The translations under genes were made by a program, and so were the position numbers. A DNA stretch of 27,610 bases from positions 1-27,610 of the forward strand of contig JBGQIB010000051.1 of assembly GCA_041498295.1 (NCBI GenBank), read 5' to 3'. Shown here one piece after another: positions 7,524 through 15,348 of this stretch (positions are counted from its first letter, which is position 1; each line of letters begins with the position of its first letter). The notes beneath the pieces are model-generated. The model saw only the letters and a program-made list of their open reading frames with translations, had not been told where the DNA came from and did no database searches. This DNA is from VGRW01 sp041498295 (GTDB taxonomy: Bacteria; Myxococcota_A; UBA9160; SZUA-336).

Positions 7524-9566
7524 ATGGGCGCATTCAGCGCCTGCTGCGCATTGGAGAGCGCCGTGGGCAGTCCCTCCGCGTCTGCAAAATCAGCGTCCGC
7601 GGAGAGCGCCGCGTTCGCGGCGACGGCGGTGCGCGTGCTCGCGGTGGACGCGGTGCGCGCGGCCGGCATCGGCCACGTGGGGCTGCCGCTCGGCTGCGCG
7701 GACCTCGGCGTGCTGCTGTTCAGCGAGCTCCTCAAGCACGATCCCGCGCACCCGGATTGGTTCGACCGCGACCGCTTCGTGCTCTCCGCCGGTCACGGCT
7801 CGATGCTGCTCTACGCCCTGCTCCACCTCTCCGGCTACGACCTGCCCATGGAGGAGATCCGGCGCTTCCGGCAACTGCACTCCAAGACGCCGGGGCATCC
7901 CGAGCACGGGCTGACGGTCGGCGTCGAAACGACGACCGGCCCGCTCGGACAGGGACTCGGGAACGCGGTGGGGATGGCGCTCGCGGAACGTCTGCTCGCG
8001 GCGCGCTTCGGCAGCGAGGTCGTCGATCACCGCACCTACGCGCTCGCGAGCGACGGCGACCTCATGGAGGGCGTCGCCAGCGAAGCGTGCTCGCTCGCCG
8101 GTCACCTCGGCCTCGGCCGACTCATCGTGCTGTACGACGACAACTCGATCACGATCGACGGGCCGACGTCGCTCGCGTTCTCGGAAGACGTGAGTCGGCG
8201 CTTCGAGGCGTACGGTTGGGACGTGCAGCGCGCCGACGGTCACTCGCCGCCCGAGCTGCGCGCCGCGCTCGGTCTCGCCCTCGCGAGCGAAAATCAGCCG
8301 CACTTGATCGTGTGCCGTACACACATCGGTTTCGGGTCGCCGGCGGCCGACACGTCCGAGGCGCACGGCTCGTTCAAGGATCCCGAGTACACCGAGCAGA
8401 CGCGTCAGAGCCTCGGCTGGAAGCTGCCGCCATTCGAGATGCCGGAGCAGGCGAGCGAGCCGTTCCGCGCGAACGCCGCGCGCGGCGCCCGCCTGCGGAG
8501 TGAGTGGCAGGCGCGGCGCGCCCAGGTGCTCGCGGATCCCGGGCTCGCGCAGCTCTGGCGCGCGATGGTCGAACGCGTGCTGCCCAGCGATCTCGCCTCG
8601 CTGCTTCCGCGCCTTTCGGGCGAGAAGCCGATGGCGACGCGCCAGGCGTCGGGCCGCGTCATCAACGGGCTCGCGGAAAAAGTACCGTCGCTGATCGGTG
8701 GTTCGGCGGACCTCGCGGGCTCGAACAACAGCGCGATCACGGGTGCAGCGTCGGTGGCGCGCGGCAAGTTCGTCGGCCGCAACCTCCACTTCGGCGTGCG
8801 CGAGCACGGCATGGCCGCGCTCGCGAACGGCCTCGCCCTGCACGGCGGCATCCGGCCGTACGTCGCGACGTTTCTCGTCTTCAGTGACTACATGCGGCCG
8901 AGCATTCGGCTCGCGGCCTTGATGGGTCAGCCGGTCGTGTACGTGTTCACCCACGACTCGATCTTCGTCGGCGAGGATGGACCGACCCACCAGCCGGTGG
9001 AGCAGCTCGCCGCGCTGCGCGCCATCCCGAATCTCGCCGTGTGGCGACCGGCCGACGCGCGCGAGACGGTGGTGGCGTGGAATGCCGCGCTGCACCGCGA
9101 TACGGGGCCGACGGCGCTCGTGTTGTCGCGTCAGTCACTGCCGGTGCTCGACGCGGACCACCTCGAGGAGGGCGCGGCGCGCGGCGGCTGGGTCGCGCTG
9201 CCCGAGCCCGCGGGCTCGACGCCCGATCTCGTGTTCGTGGCGACGGGCGCGGAGGTGCACGCCGCGTTCGACGCCGCGCGCGCGCTCGCGAGCGAGGGTC
9301 GCCGCATTCGAGTCGTGTCGGTGCCGTGCATCGAGCTGTTCATGTCACAGGACGCGAGTTACCGAGAGTCCGTCCTGCCGCACGCCAGCAAGCGACTCGT
9401 GTGCGAGGCGGGTGTGGCGCAGGGTGTCGCCGCGCTCGTGCGGCCGCAGGATCGCGTGCAAGTGATGACCGGCTTCGGCGCATCCGCGCCGTTCAAGGAC
9501 CTGGCGCGACACTTCGGCTTCGACGGTGCGAGCTTCGCGCGCGCGGCGCGAGAGATGCTCTCCTGA
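7524..9566 (+). CDS. tkt: Transketolase
   Basis: A 680-residue thiamine-diphosphate enzyme moving two-carbon ketol units in the pentose phosphate pathway; E. coli TktA has 663. Seen in order: GIGHVGLPLGCADL (family SGHPGxPMGxAD), FVLSAGHGSMLLYALLHLSGY, TTGPLGQGLGNAVGMALAE, the ThDP/Mg motif SDGDLMEGVASEA with DDNSITIDG, catalytic Glu427 in FGVREHGM, EDGPTHQPVEQLAALRAIPN, and the C-terminal domain. Val replaces Pro in the HPG of the first motif. The start is uncertain: ATG at 7524 is preceded by GCAGGGGC, while an in-frame ATG at 7467 would overlap the divergent gene's start. The 3' end overlaps the next gene by CTGA. Confidence 0.93.
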   Translation: MGAFSACCALESAVGSPSASAKSASAESAAFAATAVRVLAVDAVRAAGIGHVGLPLGCADLGVLLFSELLKHDPAHPDWFDRDRFVLSAGHGSMLLYALLHLSGYDLPMEEIRRFRQLHSKTPGHPEHGLTVGVETTTGPLGQGLGNAVGMALAERLLAARFGSEVVDHRTYALASDGDLMEGVASEACSLAGHLGLGRLIVLYDDNSITIDGPTSLAFSEDVSRRFEAYGWDVQRADGHSPPELRAALGLALASENQPHLIVCRTHIGFGSPAADTSEAHGSFKDPEYTEQTRQSLGWKLPPFEMPEQASEPFRANAARGARLRSEWQARRAQVLADPGLAQLWRAMVERVLPSDLASLLPRLSGEKPMATRQASGRVINGLAEKVPSLIGGSADLAGSNNSAITGAASVARGKFVGRNLHFGVREHGMAALANGLALHGGIRPYVATFLVFSDYMRPSIRLAALMGQPVVYVFTHDSIFVGEDGPTHQPVEQLAALRAIPNLAVWRPADARETVVAWNAALHRDTGPTALVLSRQSLPVLDADHLEEGAARGGWVALPEPAGSTPDLVFVATGAEVHAAFDAARALASEGRRIRVVSVPCIELFMSQDASYRESVLPHASKRLVCEAGVAQGVAALVRPQDRVQVMTGFGASAPFKDLARHFGFDGASFARAAREMLS

Positions 9567-10843
9567 CGCGAGCGCGCCGCGGGCACGTCGCGGCGCTCGT
9601 CTCCGTTCTGCTCGCAGGCTGCGCCCTCTTCGTGCCGCCGCTCGACGAGACGTGGCGCGACGATGCGCGGCTCGTCAGCTCCGACGAGTCGCTGCCGCTC
9701 GCGCTGATTGCCGTCGGCGGCATCGGTGAGCCGCACGCGCGCGACGCGCGCCTGCACGCGGCGATGGCGCACCGCTTGGCGGGCGATCCGTCCGCGCCGA
9801 TCGTCGTACTCGGCGACGTATTTCAGCGCGCCGGCCTACTCGGCTTCTGCGCGGACGAGACTCACCGCGTGTCGCGCGCAGGTTGCGAGCAGAGAGACTC
9901 CAGCGACGCGCAATTCAACGCCATCTTGGGACCGTACGCGCGCAGCTTCACGGGGCATCCCGTCGTCGCGCTAGCGGGAAACGCCGACCACGCGGGCGAT
10001 CCCGAGGCGACGCACAACGCGTGCGCGCGCATTCCCGCCGTGGGCGCCGGCTGGCGCTACGTCGCGCGCGGCTGCGAGCTCGACGACCAGCGTCCCGTCG
10101 CGCGCCTCGACGCGGGCGCGCTCGCGCTCGTGCTGCTCGATTCCGAGGCCATGCTCGACTCCGACGAGTTCCGCGCGCGCTCACTCGCGGCGCTCCACGC
10201 GGAACTAGCAAGCATCCGGCAAGAGCGACCCGACGCGTGGCTCGTGCTCGCGCTCTATCACCCGCTCGAGAGCTACGGCGCGCACAACGGCGCCGAGCTC
10301 GCGAGCGCCCTACACAAGGACCTGTATCCCCTGACCGGCACGCTGCTGTACCCGATCGTGCGGCCGATCGAGTGGGCGCTCGGCGAGCGCGACGAGAACG
10401 TCTACGAGTGGCGCGTGCGCAGCCTGCGGCGGGCGCTGTACCGCGCGCTGGCGGAGGCGCCCGTCGACGCCGTGCTCTCGGGTCAGGACGAGAGCCTGCA
10501 GCTCATCGAGCTCGACCACCCCGGCGCGCGCTGGCAGATCATCTCGGGCGCCGGCGCGGAGAAGACGCACGTGAAACGGCTCGGGCTCGATCTCTGGTGG
10601 ACGAACCGCGCTGCGCGCGCGCTCGGCGCGCGCGAGCTCTTGCCCTCGGTGCGACACCACCTGGTGTTCGGCGCGGGGCGCGGTGACGACGCGCGCGCCG
10701 GCTACGGCTTCGTCGCTCTGTCGGCGTCGGCCCAGCGCATGCGCGTCGAGTTCTGGGACTTCGCGGTGAGGCAGCCGCTAGGCGTCGCCGAGCTTCGTCG
10801 AGCGGGCGACGCGGCGCAGCGTGGTGAGCGCGAAGACGAGTAA
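9563..10843 (+). CDS. Lipoprotein resembling a purple-acid-phosphatase-type metallophosphoesterase, motifs degenerate
   Basis: The frame encodes 426 residues if it starts at CTG 9563. The first 20 residues form a lipoprotein signal: basic TRARRG, a hydrophobic stretch and lipobox LLAGC with Cys20. The rest follows the layout of calcineurin-like (PAP-type) phosphoesterases, but most metal-site motifs are changed: VGGIG (residues 51-55) for GDxG, GNADH (139-143) for GNHD/E, SGQDES (306-311) for GHDH. GDVF (84-87) and YHPLES (232-237) are partly kept. It is probably an inactive, membrane-anchored pseudo-enzyme. No ATG, GTG or TTG lies in a place that would include the signal; the CTG overlaps the transketolase stop with GAGAG about ten bases upstream. 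The 3' end overlaps the converging thioesterase gene by 66 bases. Confidence 0.72.
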   Translation: MTRARRGHVAALVSVLLAGCALFVPPLDETWRDDARLVSSDESLPLALIAVGGIGEPHARDARLHAAMAHRLAGDPSAPIVVLGDVFQRAGLLGFCADETHRVSRAGCEQRDSSDAQFNAILGPYARSFTGHPVVALAGNADHAGDPEATHNACARIPAVGAGWRYVARGCELDDQRPVARLDAGALALVLLDSEAMLDSDEFRARSLAALHAELASIRQERPDAWLVLALYHPLESYGAHNGAELASALHKDLYPLTGTLLYPIVRPIEWALGERDENVYEWRVRSLRRALYRALAEAPVDAVLSGQDESLQLIELDHPGARWQIISGAGAEKTHVKRLGLDLWWTNRAARALGARELLPSVRHHLVFGAGRGDDARAGYGFVALSASAQRMRVEFWDFAVRQPLGVAELRRAGDAAQRGEREDE

Positions 10844-11260
10844 CTTCCCGTCCGTGGGATCGACGAAGCGCGTCTCGATCATGACGGTACGCCCGCGCTC
10901 GCGAACGATGCGGCTCTCGAGGAAGAAGCGCGGCCCCGTCACCGGGTCGAAGTAGTCGACGCGCATGTTCGTGGTCGCGAGCCACTGTGGAGCCGACTCA
11001 CTCTCGGCCGTCTCGCCGGTGCGCGCCGCGAACAGCGAGATCAGGTCGACGTAGGTCGGCGTGAAGCCACCGAAGAGCTGGCCCCGCGGGTTGCGCACGT
11101 GGTCCGGCAGGTGCGCGTCGACCTTCAACCAGCCCGGCCCGCGCTCGACGACGCGCCACAGGTACGCCTCCAGAAAGTCGCCGGCGGGATGTCCGCGCCC
11201 GACGAGTTGGCCCGGCTCCCGCGCCAGCCACGGACGGCGCGGTGCGCGGGCGTCGCTCAC
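10778..11260 (-). CDS. PaaI-like hotdog-fold acyl-CoA thioesterase
   Basis: A 160-residue hotdog protein. The central block NPRGQLFGGFTPTYVDLISLFAART corresponds, in pieces, to the HGG...l.D.a helix of PaaI/4HBT thioesterases (RGQLFGGF then VDLISLFAA), followed by the beta strands NMRVDYFDPV, FFLESRIVRERGRTVMIE and LLVFALTTLR. The enzyme would hydrolyse an acyl-CoA; the substrate is unknown. The start is a GTG at 11260 that overlaps the ferredoxin stop (GTGA), which implies translational coupling and makes it the last gene of the acyl-CoA ligase operon. That context suggests it acts on the same acyl-CoA pool as the ligase pair (inference). Confidence 0.78.
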   Translation of the reverse strand: MSDARAPRRPWLAREPGQLVGRGHPAGDFLEAYLWRVVERGPGWLKVDAHLPDHVRNPRGQLFGGFTPTYVDLISLFAARTGETAESESAPQWLATTNMRVDYFDPVTGPRFFLESRIVRERGRTVMIETRFVDPTDGKLLVFALTTLRRVARSTKLGDA

Positions 11261-11499
11261 GCGCGCCGCTCGAGCAGCGCTCCGCCGTCGTAGAGCTTCT
11301 TCACCTTCACCTGGCCCGGGCGACCGACGGCGAGACACAGCTCGCAGAGCGTGCACTCGTCCAGGTTCTTCTCGACGATCTCGAGCCGCGTGGGCGTCGC
11401 CTTGAAGATGTCGACGGGACACACTTCGGCGAGCTTCTTCGCCGCGGCGGAGTCACTCGCGAGCGCGGCATCGACTTCGACCGAGATGAACAGCGCCAT
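11257..11499 (-). CDS. Small single-cluster ferredoxin (FixX-like cysteine order)
   Basis: An 80-residue protein with exactly four cysteines: Cys27 followed by Pro (EVCPVDIFK), then Cys49, Cys52 and Cys55 (ECTLCELC). This order, CP first and CxxCxxC later, resembles ferredoxin-like FixX proteins rather than the usual CxxCxxCxxxCP, and would hold one [4Fe-4S] cluster. It probably transfers electrons in the cytoplasm; the partner is not identified. GGGAAGGGAG lies directly upstream of the ATG at 11499, a strong ribosome site. It sits between the ligase alpha-like gene and the thioesterase, with 14 bases to the former and a GTGA overlap to the latter, so it belongs to the same transcript. A redox protein inside an acyl-CoA ligase operon is unusual. 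Confidence 0.8.
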   Translation of the reverse strand: MALFISVEVDAALASDSAAAKKLAEVCPVDIFKATPTRLEIVEKNLDECTLCELCLAVGRPGQVKVKKLYDGGALLERRA

Positions 11500-11513
11500 G
11501 CGGGCTCCCTTCC

Positions 11514-12413
11514 CTACTTGCCGAGCTTCTCGCGGACCAGCTTCGGGATGTCCTCGATCCGCTCCGCGACGGCGATGCCCGCGGCGTTCAAGCGCTCGAT
11601 CTTCTCCGCGGTCGTGTCGGCTTTGCCTTCCACGATCGTGCCCGCGTGGCCGAAGCGCATGCCCGGCATCGCGTCCATGAAGCGGCCCGCCATGAAGGCG
11701 ACGACCGGCAGGCGCGAGCGGTTCTCCTTTACCCAGCGCGCGAGGTCGGCCTCCATGCGGCCGCCGGGCTCGGAGTAGATCGCGATCGCCTCGGTCTCGA
11801 GATCCGCCTCGAAGAGCGGCATGAGCTCCGAGTAACTCGAGCCGATGATCGCGTCGCCGCCGATCGACACGGCCGTCGACTGGCCGAGGCCCGCGGCCGA
11901 CAGCGTGTTGCAAATCTCCGTCGTCATTCCGCCGGAGCGCGACATCACGCCGACTCGGCCCTTCGTGAACGCCTTCCTCGCGTCGACCGCGCGACCGCCG
12001 AGACCGCCGATCTTCGCTTCGCCCGGCGAGAGCACGCCGAGACAGTTGGGCCCGATGATGCGCGCGCCGCGCAGCTTGGCGAGCTCCACCATCTGTGCGA
12101 CGTCGAAGCGCGGGATGTTCTCGGTGACGATCACGATCAACTTCACGCCACTCTCGATCGCCTCGAACGCGGCATCGCGGGCGAACGCGGGCGGAACCGA
12201 GATGACCGACGCGTCGACCCGCGTCTTGCGCGTGATTTCTAGGACGGTGTCGAACACCGGAACCCCGTGCACCTCGCGCCCGCCGCGCCCTGGAGTCACT
12301 CCGCCGACGATCTTCGTGCCGTAGTCGAGACACTCGCGCGTCATCGAGACGGCTTCGCGGCCGGTGATTCCCTGGATCACGCAGGTCGTGTCCTTCGTGA
12401 TGAGGATCGACAC
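11514..12413 (-). CDS. Succinyl-CoA-ligase-like alpha subunit (divergent)
   Basis: A 299-residue protein of the SucD/NDP-forming acyl-CoA ligase alpha family. Seen: an N-terminal CoA-binding Rossmann fold (CVIQGITGREA, VGGVTPGRGG), IGPNCLGVLSPGEAKIG, SRSGGMTTE, and the phosphohistidine loop FGHAG with His256. Ordinary SucD has SRSGTLTYE, GDPIPG and RMGHAGAI; here these read SRSGGMTTE, GDAIIG and RFGHAGTI. SRSGGM and FGHAG are forms I associate with ATP-citrate lyase/citryl-CoA synthetase, so the substrate may not be succinate. The start is GTG at 12413, preceded by AAGGGGAAG that also forms the end of the beta-subunit gene, three bases away. It would form a complex with the product of the upstream gene. 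Confidence 0.82.
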   Translation of the reverse strand: MSILITKDTTCVIQGITGREAVSMTRECLDYGTKIVGGVTPGRGGREVHGVPVFDTVLEITRKTRVDASVISVPPAFARDAAFEAIESGVKLIVIVTENIPRFDVAQMVELAKLRGARIIGPNCLGVLSPGEAKIGGLGGRAVDARKAFTKGRVGVMSRSGGMTTEICNTLSAAGLGQSTAVSIGGDAIIGSSYSELMPLFEADLETEAIAIYSEPGGRMEADLARWVKENRSRLPVVAFMAGRFMDAMPGMRFGHAGTIVEGKADTTAEKIERLNAAGIAVAERIEDIPKLVREKLGK

Positions 12414-12416
12414 GAC

Positions 12417-13625
12417 TCACTTCCCCTTCGTCTTGGCGACGGCGCGGCCGGCCGCCTCGTACATCGACACCGTGCGATCGCAGAATTCGACCCCGTACTT
12501 GCGCAGCAGCTTCTCGCCCTCCTGCTCCCACGAGCCGGGAATGCGGAAGACGGCGATGCGGTCCGCGGGATCCATGCCCGACTCGACGACGCCCTTGATC
12601 ACACCGCGCGCGACCATGTCTACACGCGTGTTCGAGACCACGTTCATCATCACGGCGATCTTGCGCACGCCGGGCTTCGCCAGGATCAGCTTCGTGAGAT
12701 TCGTGACTTTTCCGACGCTGGGATTCCCGCCGATCTCGCAATAGTTCGCCGGGTCGCCGCCGTGCTTGCGAACCGCGTCGAATAGAGTCAGTGACCCGCC
12801 GCCCGCGCCGATGATCAGCCCGAGCGTGCCGTCGAACTCGGTCACGTTGCCGGCGACGCCGCGGTGATCGGCCGCGTTGATCGCCGCGCCCTCGAGCTCG
12901 AAGCGCGTCGGCGCGCGCGCCATGCGCGTCTCTTCGTCGCCGATGCCGAGCTCGCGCAGCAGCGCCGCGTGTTGCGGCCGCACCTCTGCCTCCATGTCGA
13001 CGTGCGCGTCGAGCGCGACGAACGACCCGTCGGCGAGCTTCGCGAGCGGATTGATCTCTGCCAACGTGAGTCCGTACTGCGCGAAGATGCGCGCGAGCGG
13101 CGCCGCGAAGCGCACGAGAGCGTTCAAGTCACTCGCCGGCACGTGGAGCTGCGCGACCAGCTCCTTCGCGCGGAACTCCGAGAACGGCAGCAGCGTCGAG
13201 AAGTGTTTCTTCGAGATGTGATCGGCGTGCTTCTCTGCGACTTCCTCGATGTCGATCCCGCCCATGTCCGAGAGGATCATCACCGGCTGCTTGGCGATTC
13301 CGTCCCAGGTGACGCCGAGGTAGTACTCCTGCGCGACGGGCTGACGCCCCTCGACCAACACGCCGCGCGGCTCATGGCCGTTGATCACGAGCGCGAGGAT
13401 CTTCTCCGCCGCCGCCGCCGCTTGGTCTGGCGTGTCGGCGAACAACACCCCGCCGGCCTTCATGCGCCCGCCCGTGAGCACCTGACTCTTGAGCACGACG
13501 GGGCCCGCGATCGCCGCCGCGATCTGGCGCGCCTCCGCAGCGCTCTTCGCCATGCGTGAGCCCTTCGGCAACGGCACGCCGTGGCGCGCCAGAAGCTGCT
13601 TCGACTCGTACTCGTAGAAGCGCAT
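12417..13625 (-). CDS. Succinyl-CoA-ligase-like beta subunit (divergent, ATP-grasp)
   Basis: A 402-residue ATP-grasp subunit; E. coli SucC has 388. Seen in order: MRFYEYESKQLLARHGVPLP, the ATP-grasp Lys in VVLKSQVLTGGRMKAGG (SucC: KCQVHAGGRGKAGG), DMGGIDIEEVAEKH, LAEINPLA and VALDAHVDMEAE for Mg2+ binding, then the C-terminal ligase domain. In that domain the usual NGAGLAM, GGGAT and NIFGGI are replaced by GAGGGSL, GGNPS and NVVSNT. GGNPS recalls the SGNPT of ATP-citrate lyase. The ATG at 13625 has AAGGAG upstream; a short in-frame extension is less likely. First gene of the four-gene operon, with a possible sigma-70 promoter 110 bases upstream. True succinate specificity is not assured. Confidence 0.83.
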   Translation of the reverse strand: MRFYEYESKQLLARHGVPLPKGSRMAKSAAEARQIAAAIAGPVVLKSQVLTGGRMKAGGVLFADTPDQAAAAAEKILALVINGHEPRGVLVEGRQPVAQEYYLGVTWDGIAKQPVMILSDMGGIDIEEVAEKHADHISKKHFSTLLPFSEFRAKELVAQLHVPASDLNALVRFAAPLARIFAQYGLTLAEINPLAKLADGSFVALDAHVDMEAEVRPQHAALLRELGIGDEETRMARAPTRFELEGAAINAADHRGVAGNVTEFDGTLGLIIGAGGGSLTLFDAVRKHGGDPANYCEIGGNPSVGKVTNLTKLILAKPGVRKIAVMMNVVSNTRVDMVARGVIKGVVESGMDPADRIAVFRIPGSWEQEGEKLLRKYGVEFCDRTVSMYEAAGRAVAKTKGK

Positions 13626-13634
13626 CCGACTCTC

Positions 13635-13708
13635 CTTCGTTCGCCTGCGGCTCACTGCGCGCGCCTTCGGCGCTTGCTCGCTCGGCTCGGGGCGGCCCTC
13701 GCCTCGCC
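13635..13708 (-). repeat. Dispersed intergenic repeat, copy A
   Basis: The minus strand reads two conserved blocks, 13708-13680 (29 nt) and 13662-13635 (28 nt). Each differs from the matching block of the copy at 17891-17993 at only two positions. The 17-nt centre differs. It lies in the divergent promoter region between the ligase operon and a small membrane protein gene. Confidence 0.7.
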
Positions 13709-13734
13709 TCCGGCCTCGTCAGACGGCGCGAGCC

Positions 13735-13763
13735 GTTTTACTCCACGGGTGCGAAAGGGGCAA
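13735..13763 (-). promoter_or_regulatory. Possible sigma-70 promoter for the acyl-CoA ligase operon
   Basis: On the minus strand TTGCCC (13763-13758) and TAAAAC (13740-13735) are separated by 17 bases; each matches four of six consensus positions. It points toward the ligase beta gene starting at 13625. The short AT-rich island stands out in a GC-rich region. No further support. Confidence 0.3.
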
Positions 13764-13802
13764 TTCGCGCGCGTCGATAGGGAGGCCAGAGAGGTAGGCG
13801 AG

Positions 13803-14066
13803 ATGGCGAGGATCTTCGGCGTTCTCTTGATCGTGCTCGGCGTCTGGGTCGGGATGGAGATCTACACGAAGGGCATGCACGACGCATTCGGCGGCGCGCT
13901 CGCGCGCTTCGACGAGCCGATCCACCCTGGCCCGAGCACCTCATACGACGAGAACGGACAGCGCGGCTCACTCGCGCAGCGCGTCGGCGCGAAGGTGAAG
14001 TCGGACATCAAGGCCGGAGAGCGACGCGACGACCCCGACTCGGGCGACGACGAAGACGACAACTAG
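13803..14066 (+). CDS. Small single-pass membrane protein with acidic tail (87 residues)
   Basis: I do not recognise the family. The 87-residue product begins with a transmembrane segment (residues about 3-20, IFGVLLIVLGVWVGMEIY) that could also be an uncleaved signal anchor. The exposed part contains FDEPIHPGPS, then a basic stretch (RVGAKVKSDIKAGERR) and ends in a strongly acidic tail (DDPDSGDDEDDN). The ATG at 13803 follows GAGG and starts right at the hydrophobic segment, while a longer in-frame reading upstream runs through an intergenic repeat and is rejected. It is transcribed away from the ligase operon and ends before the SDR gene, which converges on it. Confidence 0.65.
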   Translation: MARIFGVLLIVLGVWVGMEIYTKGMHDAFGGALARFDEPIHPGPSTSYDENGQRGSLAQRVGAKVKSDIKAGERRDDPDSGDDEDDN

Positions 14067-14098
14067 CGACGCGCGGGAGCTCGGAGCGAGTCACTCGC

Positions 14099-14854
14099 TC
14101 AGAGATTCCCCTTGTGCTGGCCGCCGTCGACGGAGAGCGTCACCCCGGTGACCCAGCTCGCGGCCGGCGACGCCGCGAAGACGATCGCGTTCGCGACCTC
14201 CTCGGCGCTGCCCAGGCGTCCCCAGGGGATCGAGGCCTTGATCGAGTCGTAGTAGCCGCGGTTCGCCTTCTTGATCATCTCCCAGACGCCGCCGGGAAAC
14301 TCGATCGAGCCGGGCGCGATCACGTTCACGCGGATCTTCTTCGGCGCGAGTGCGATGGCGAGCGTCTTCGAGTGACTGATGAGCGCCGCCTTGGCGGCCG
14401 CGTACGACGGTGGGCTGCCCGCTTCCAGCCCCGAGGTCGACGAGATGTGCACGATCGCGCCGCCACCCTGCTCGCTCATCCAAGGGACGACCTTCCAGCA
14501 CGCGCGCACGCTGGCCATCACGTCGATCTCGAAGCCCGCCTTCCAGCCCGCTTCGTCGTCGCTCGTGCCGAAGCCCGACGTATTGTTCACGAGCACGTCG
14601 ATCCGGCCGAGCGCGTCGCGCGCGCCGTCGAGAAACGCCTCGAGCTCGACCGGGCGCGACACATCCGCGCCCTTCGCGAACACCTTCACGCCCTTCGCGC
14701 GCAGCTCCCCCGCGGTCGCTTCGAGCGCGGCGGCGCCGCGCGCGCAGATGGCGACGTGAGCACCTTCGCCGGCGAACGCGAGCGCCGCGGCGCGGCCGAT
14801 GCCCTTGCTCGCGCCCGTGATCACGACACCCTTCCCCGTGAGTCCCAAGTCCAT
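14099..14854 (-). CDS. Short-chain dehydrogenase/reductase (FabG-like SDR)
   Basis: A 251-residue classical SDR that reduces or oxidises a carbonyl/alcohol with NAD(P). All hallmarks are present: the cofactor motif TGASKGIG (residues 13-20), NNTSG at 90-94, and the catalytic triad Ser138, Tyr151 and Lys155, the same numbers as in E. coli FabG (HISSTSG, SYAAAK). The basic Arg39 after the second beta strand (ICARG) suggests NADPH. The C-terminus ends with the usual VTGVTLSVDGG. The ATG at 14854 is preceded by AAGGGGAAGG that overlaps the end of the 160-residue gene, ten bases upstream, so both probably share a transcript. The substrate is unknown; 3-oxoacyl or a sugar are possible. Confidence 0.87.
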   Translation of the reverse strand: MDLGLTGKGVVITGASKGIGRAAALAFAGEGAHVAICARGAAALEATAGELRAKGVKVFAKGADVSRPVELEAFLDGARDALGRIDVLVNNTSGFGTSDDEAGWKAGFEIDVMASVRACWKVVPWMSEQGGGAIVHISSTSGLEAGSPPSYAAAKAALISHSKTLAIALAPKKIRVNVIAPGSIEFPGGVWEMIKKANRGYYDSIKASIPWGRLGSAEEVANAIVFAASPAASWVTGVTLSVDGGQHKGNL

Positions 14855-14864
14855 CGCCTTCCCC

Positions 14865-15347
14865 TTATGCCGCGCGCGCCAACAGCGTCTCGAGCGCGGG
14901 CCAGTCGATCGCCGACTGCGCGGCGAACGCGCGCAGCAGGAGCTCGCGGCGCGCCGCGTTCTCGCCCGCGCGAAACTTCGCCACCGCCGCGGCCAGCTTG
15001 GTCTCGTCGGGACACTCGGGTGTGTTGCCCTTCAGCACACCCTTCTCGTGCTCGAGCCCGAAGGAGTCGAGCAGCTCGCCCAGCAGCTCGGTGTGATACT
15101 CGAGGAAATACTCGGCGAGCAGCTCCTCGGCGACGGCGGAGAACGCGTTGCGTGACAGCGCCTGTCGCATCCACTCCGACTGGCGCTTGCGCGGCTGCTT
15201 GCGCAGGAACACCGGCCGCAGGCGGAACGCGCTGGCCGCAGCCGAGAGCGCGATCTCCTCGACGCGTGGCGCGTCGCGGTGAATCTCGTCCAGAAAGGCC
15301 AGCGCAGCGTCGGGGCTCATCGCAGAAAAGATCTCGTTGGAACGCAT
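14865..15347 (-). CDS. Uncharacterised helical protein (160 residues)
   Basis: I do not recognise this protein. The 160 residues are almost entirely predicted helix, with a basic segment (FLRKQPRKRQSEWMRQAL, residues about 47-64) and many Ala/Leu/Glu repeats toward the C-terminus; there is no signal or membrane segment, so it should be cytoplasmic. It is upstream of, and probably cotranscribed with, the SDR gene. The start at 15347 has no ribosome site; instead a TATGAT -10 box ends eight bases before the ATG, which would give a leaderless mRNA. The divergent 43-residue membrane protein gene shares the promoter region. Confidence 0.62.
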   Translation of the reverse strand: MRSNEIFSAMSPDAALAFLDEIHRDAPRVEEIALSAAASAFRLRPVFLRKQPRKRQSEWMRQALSRNAFSAVAEELLAEYFLEYHTELLGELLDSFGLEHEKGVLKGNTPECPDETKLAAAVAKFRAGENAARRELLLRAFAAQSAIDWPALETLLARAA

Positions 15348-15348
15348 G

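Noticed and set aside
9041..9562. Upstream extension of the lipoprotein frame to the GTG at 9041
   Set aside because: The extension lies wholly inside transketolase in another frame, is Arg-rich low complexity, and would bury the lipoprotein signal in the middle of the protein.
11514..13625. Plain annotation of the ligase pair as TCA-cycle sucC and sucD
   Set aside because: Several signature motifs differ from succinyl-CoA synthetase and the operon context is unusual, so the symbols would overstate what is known.
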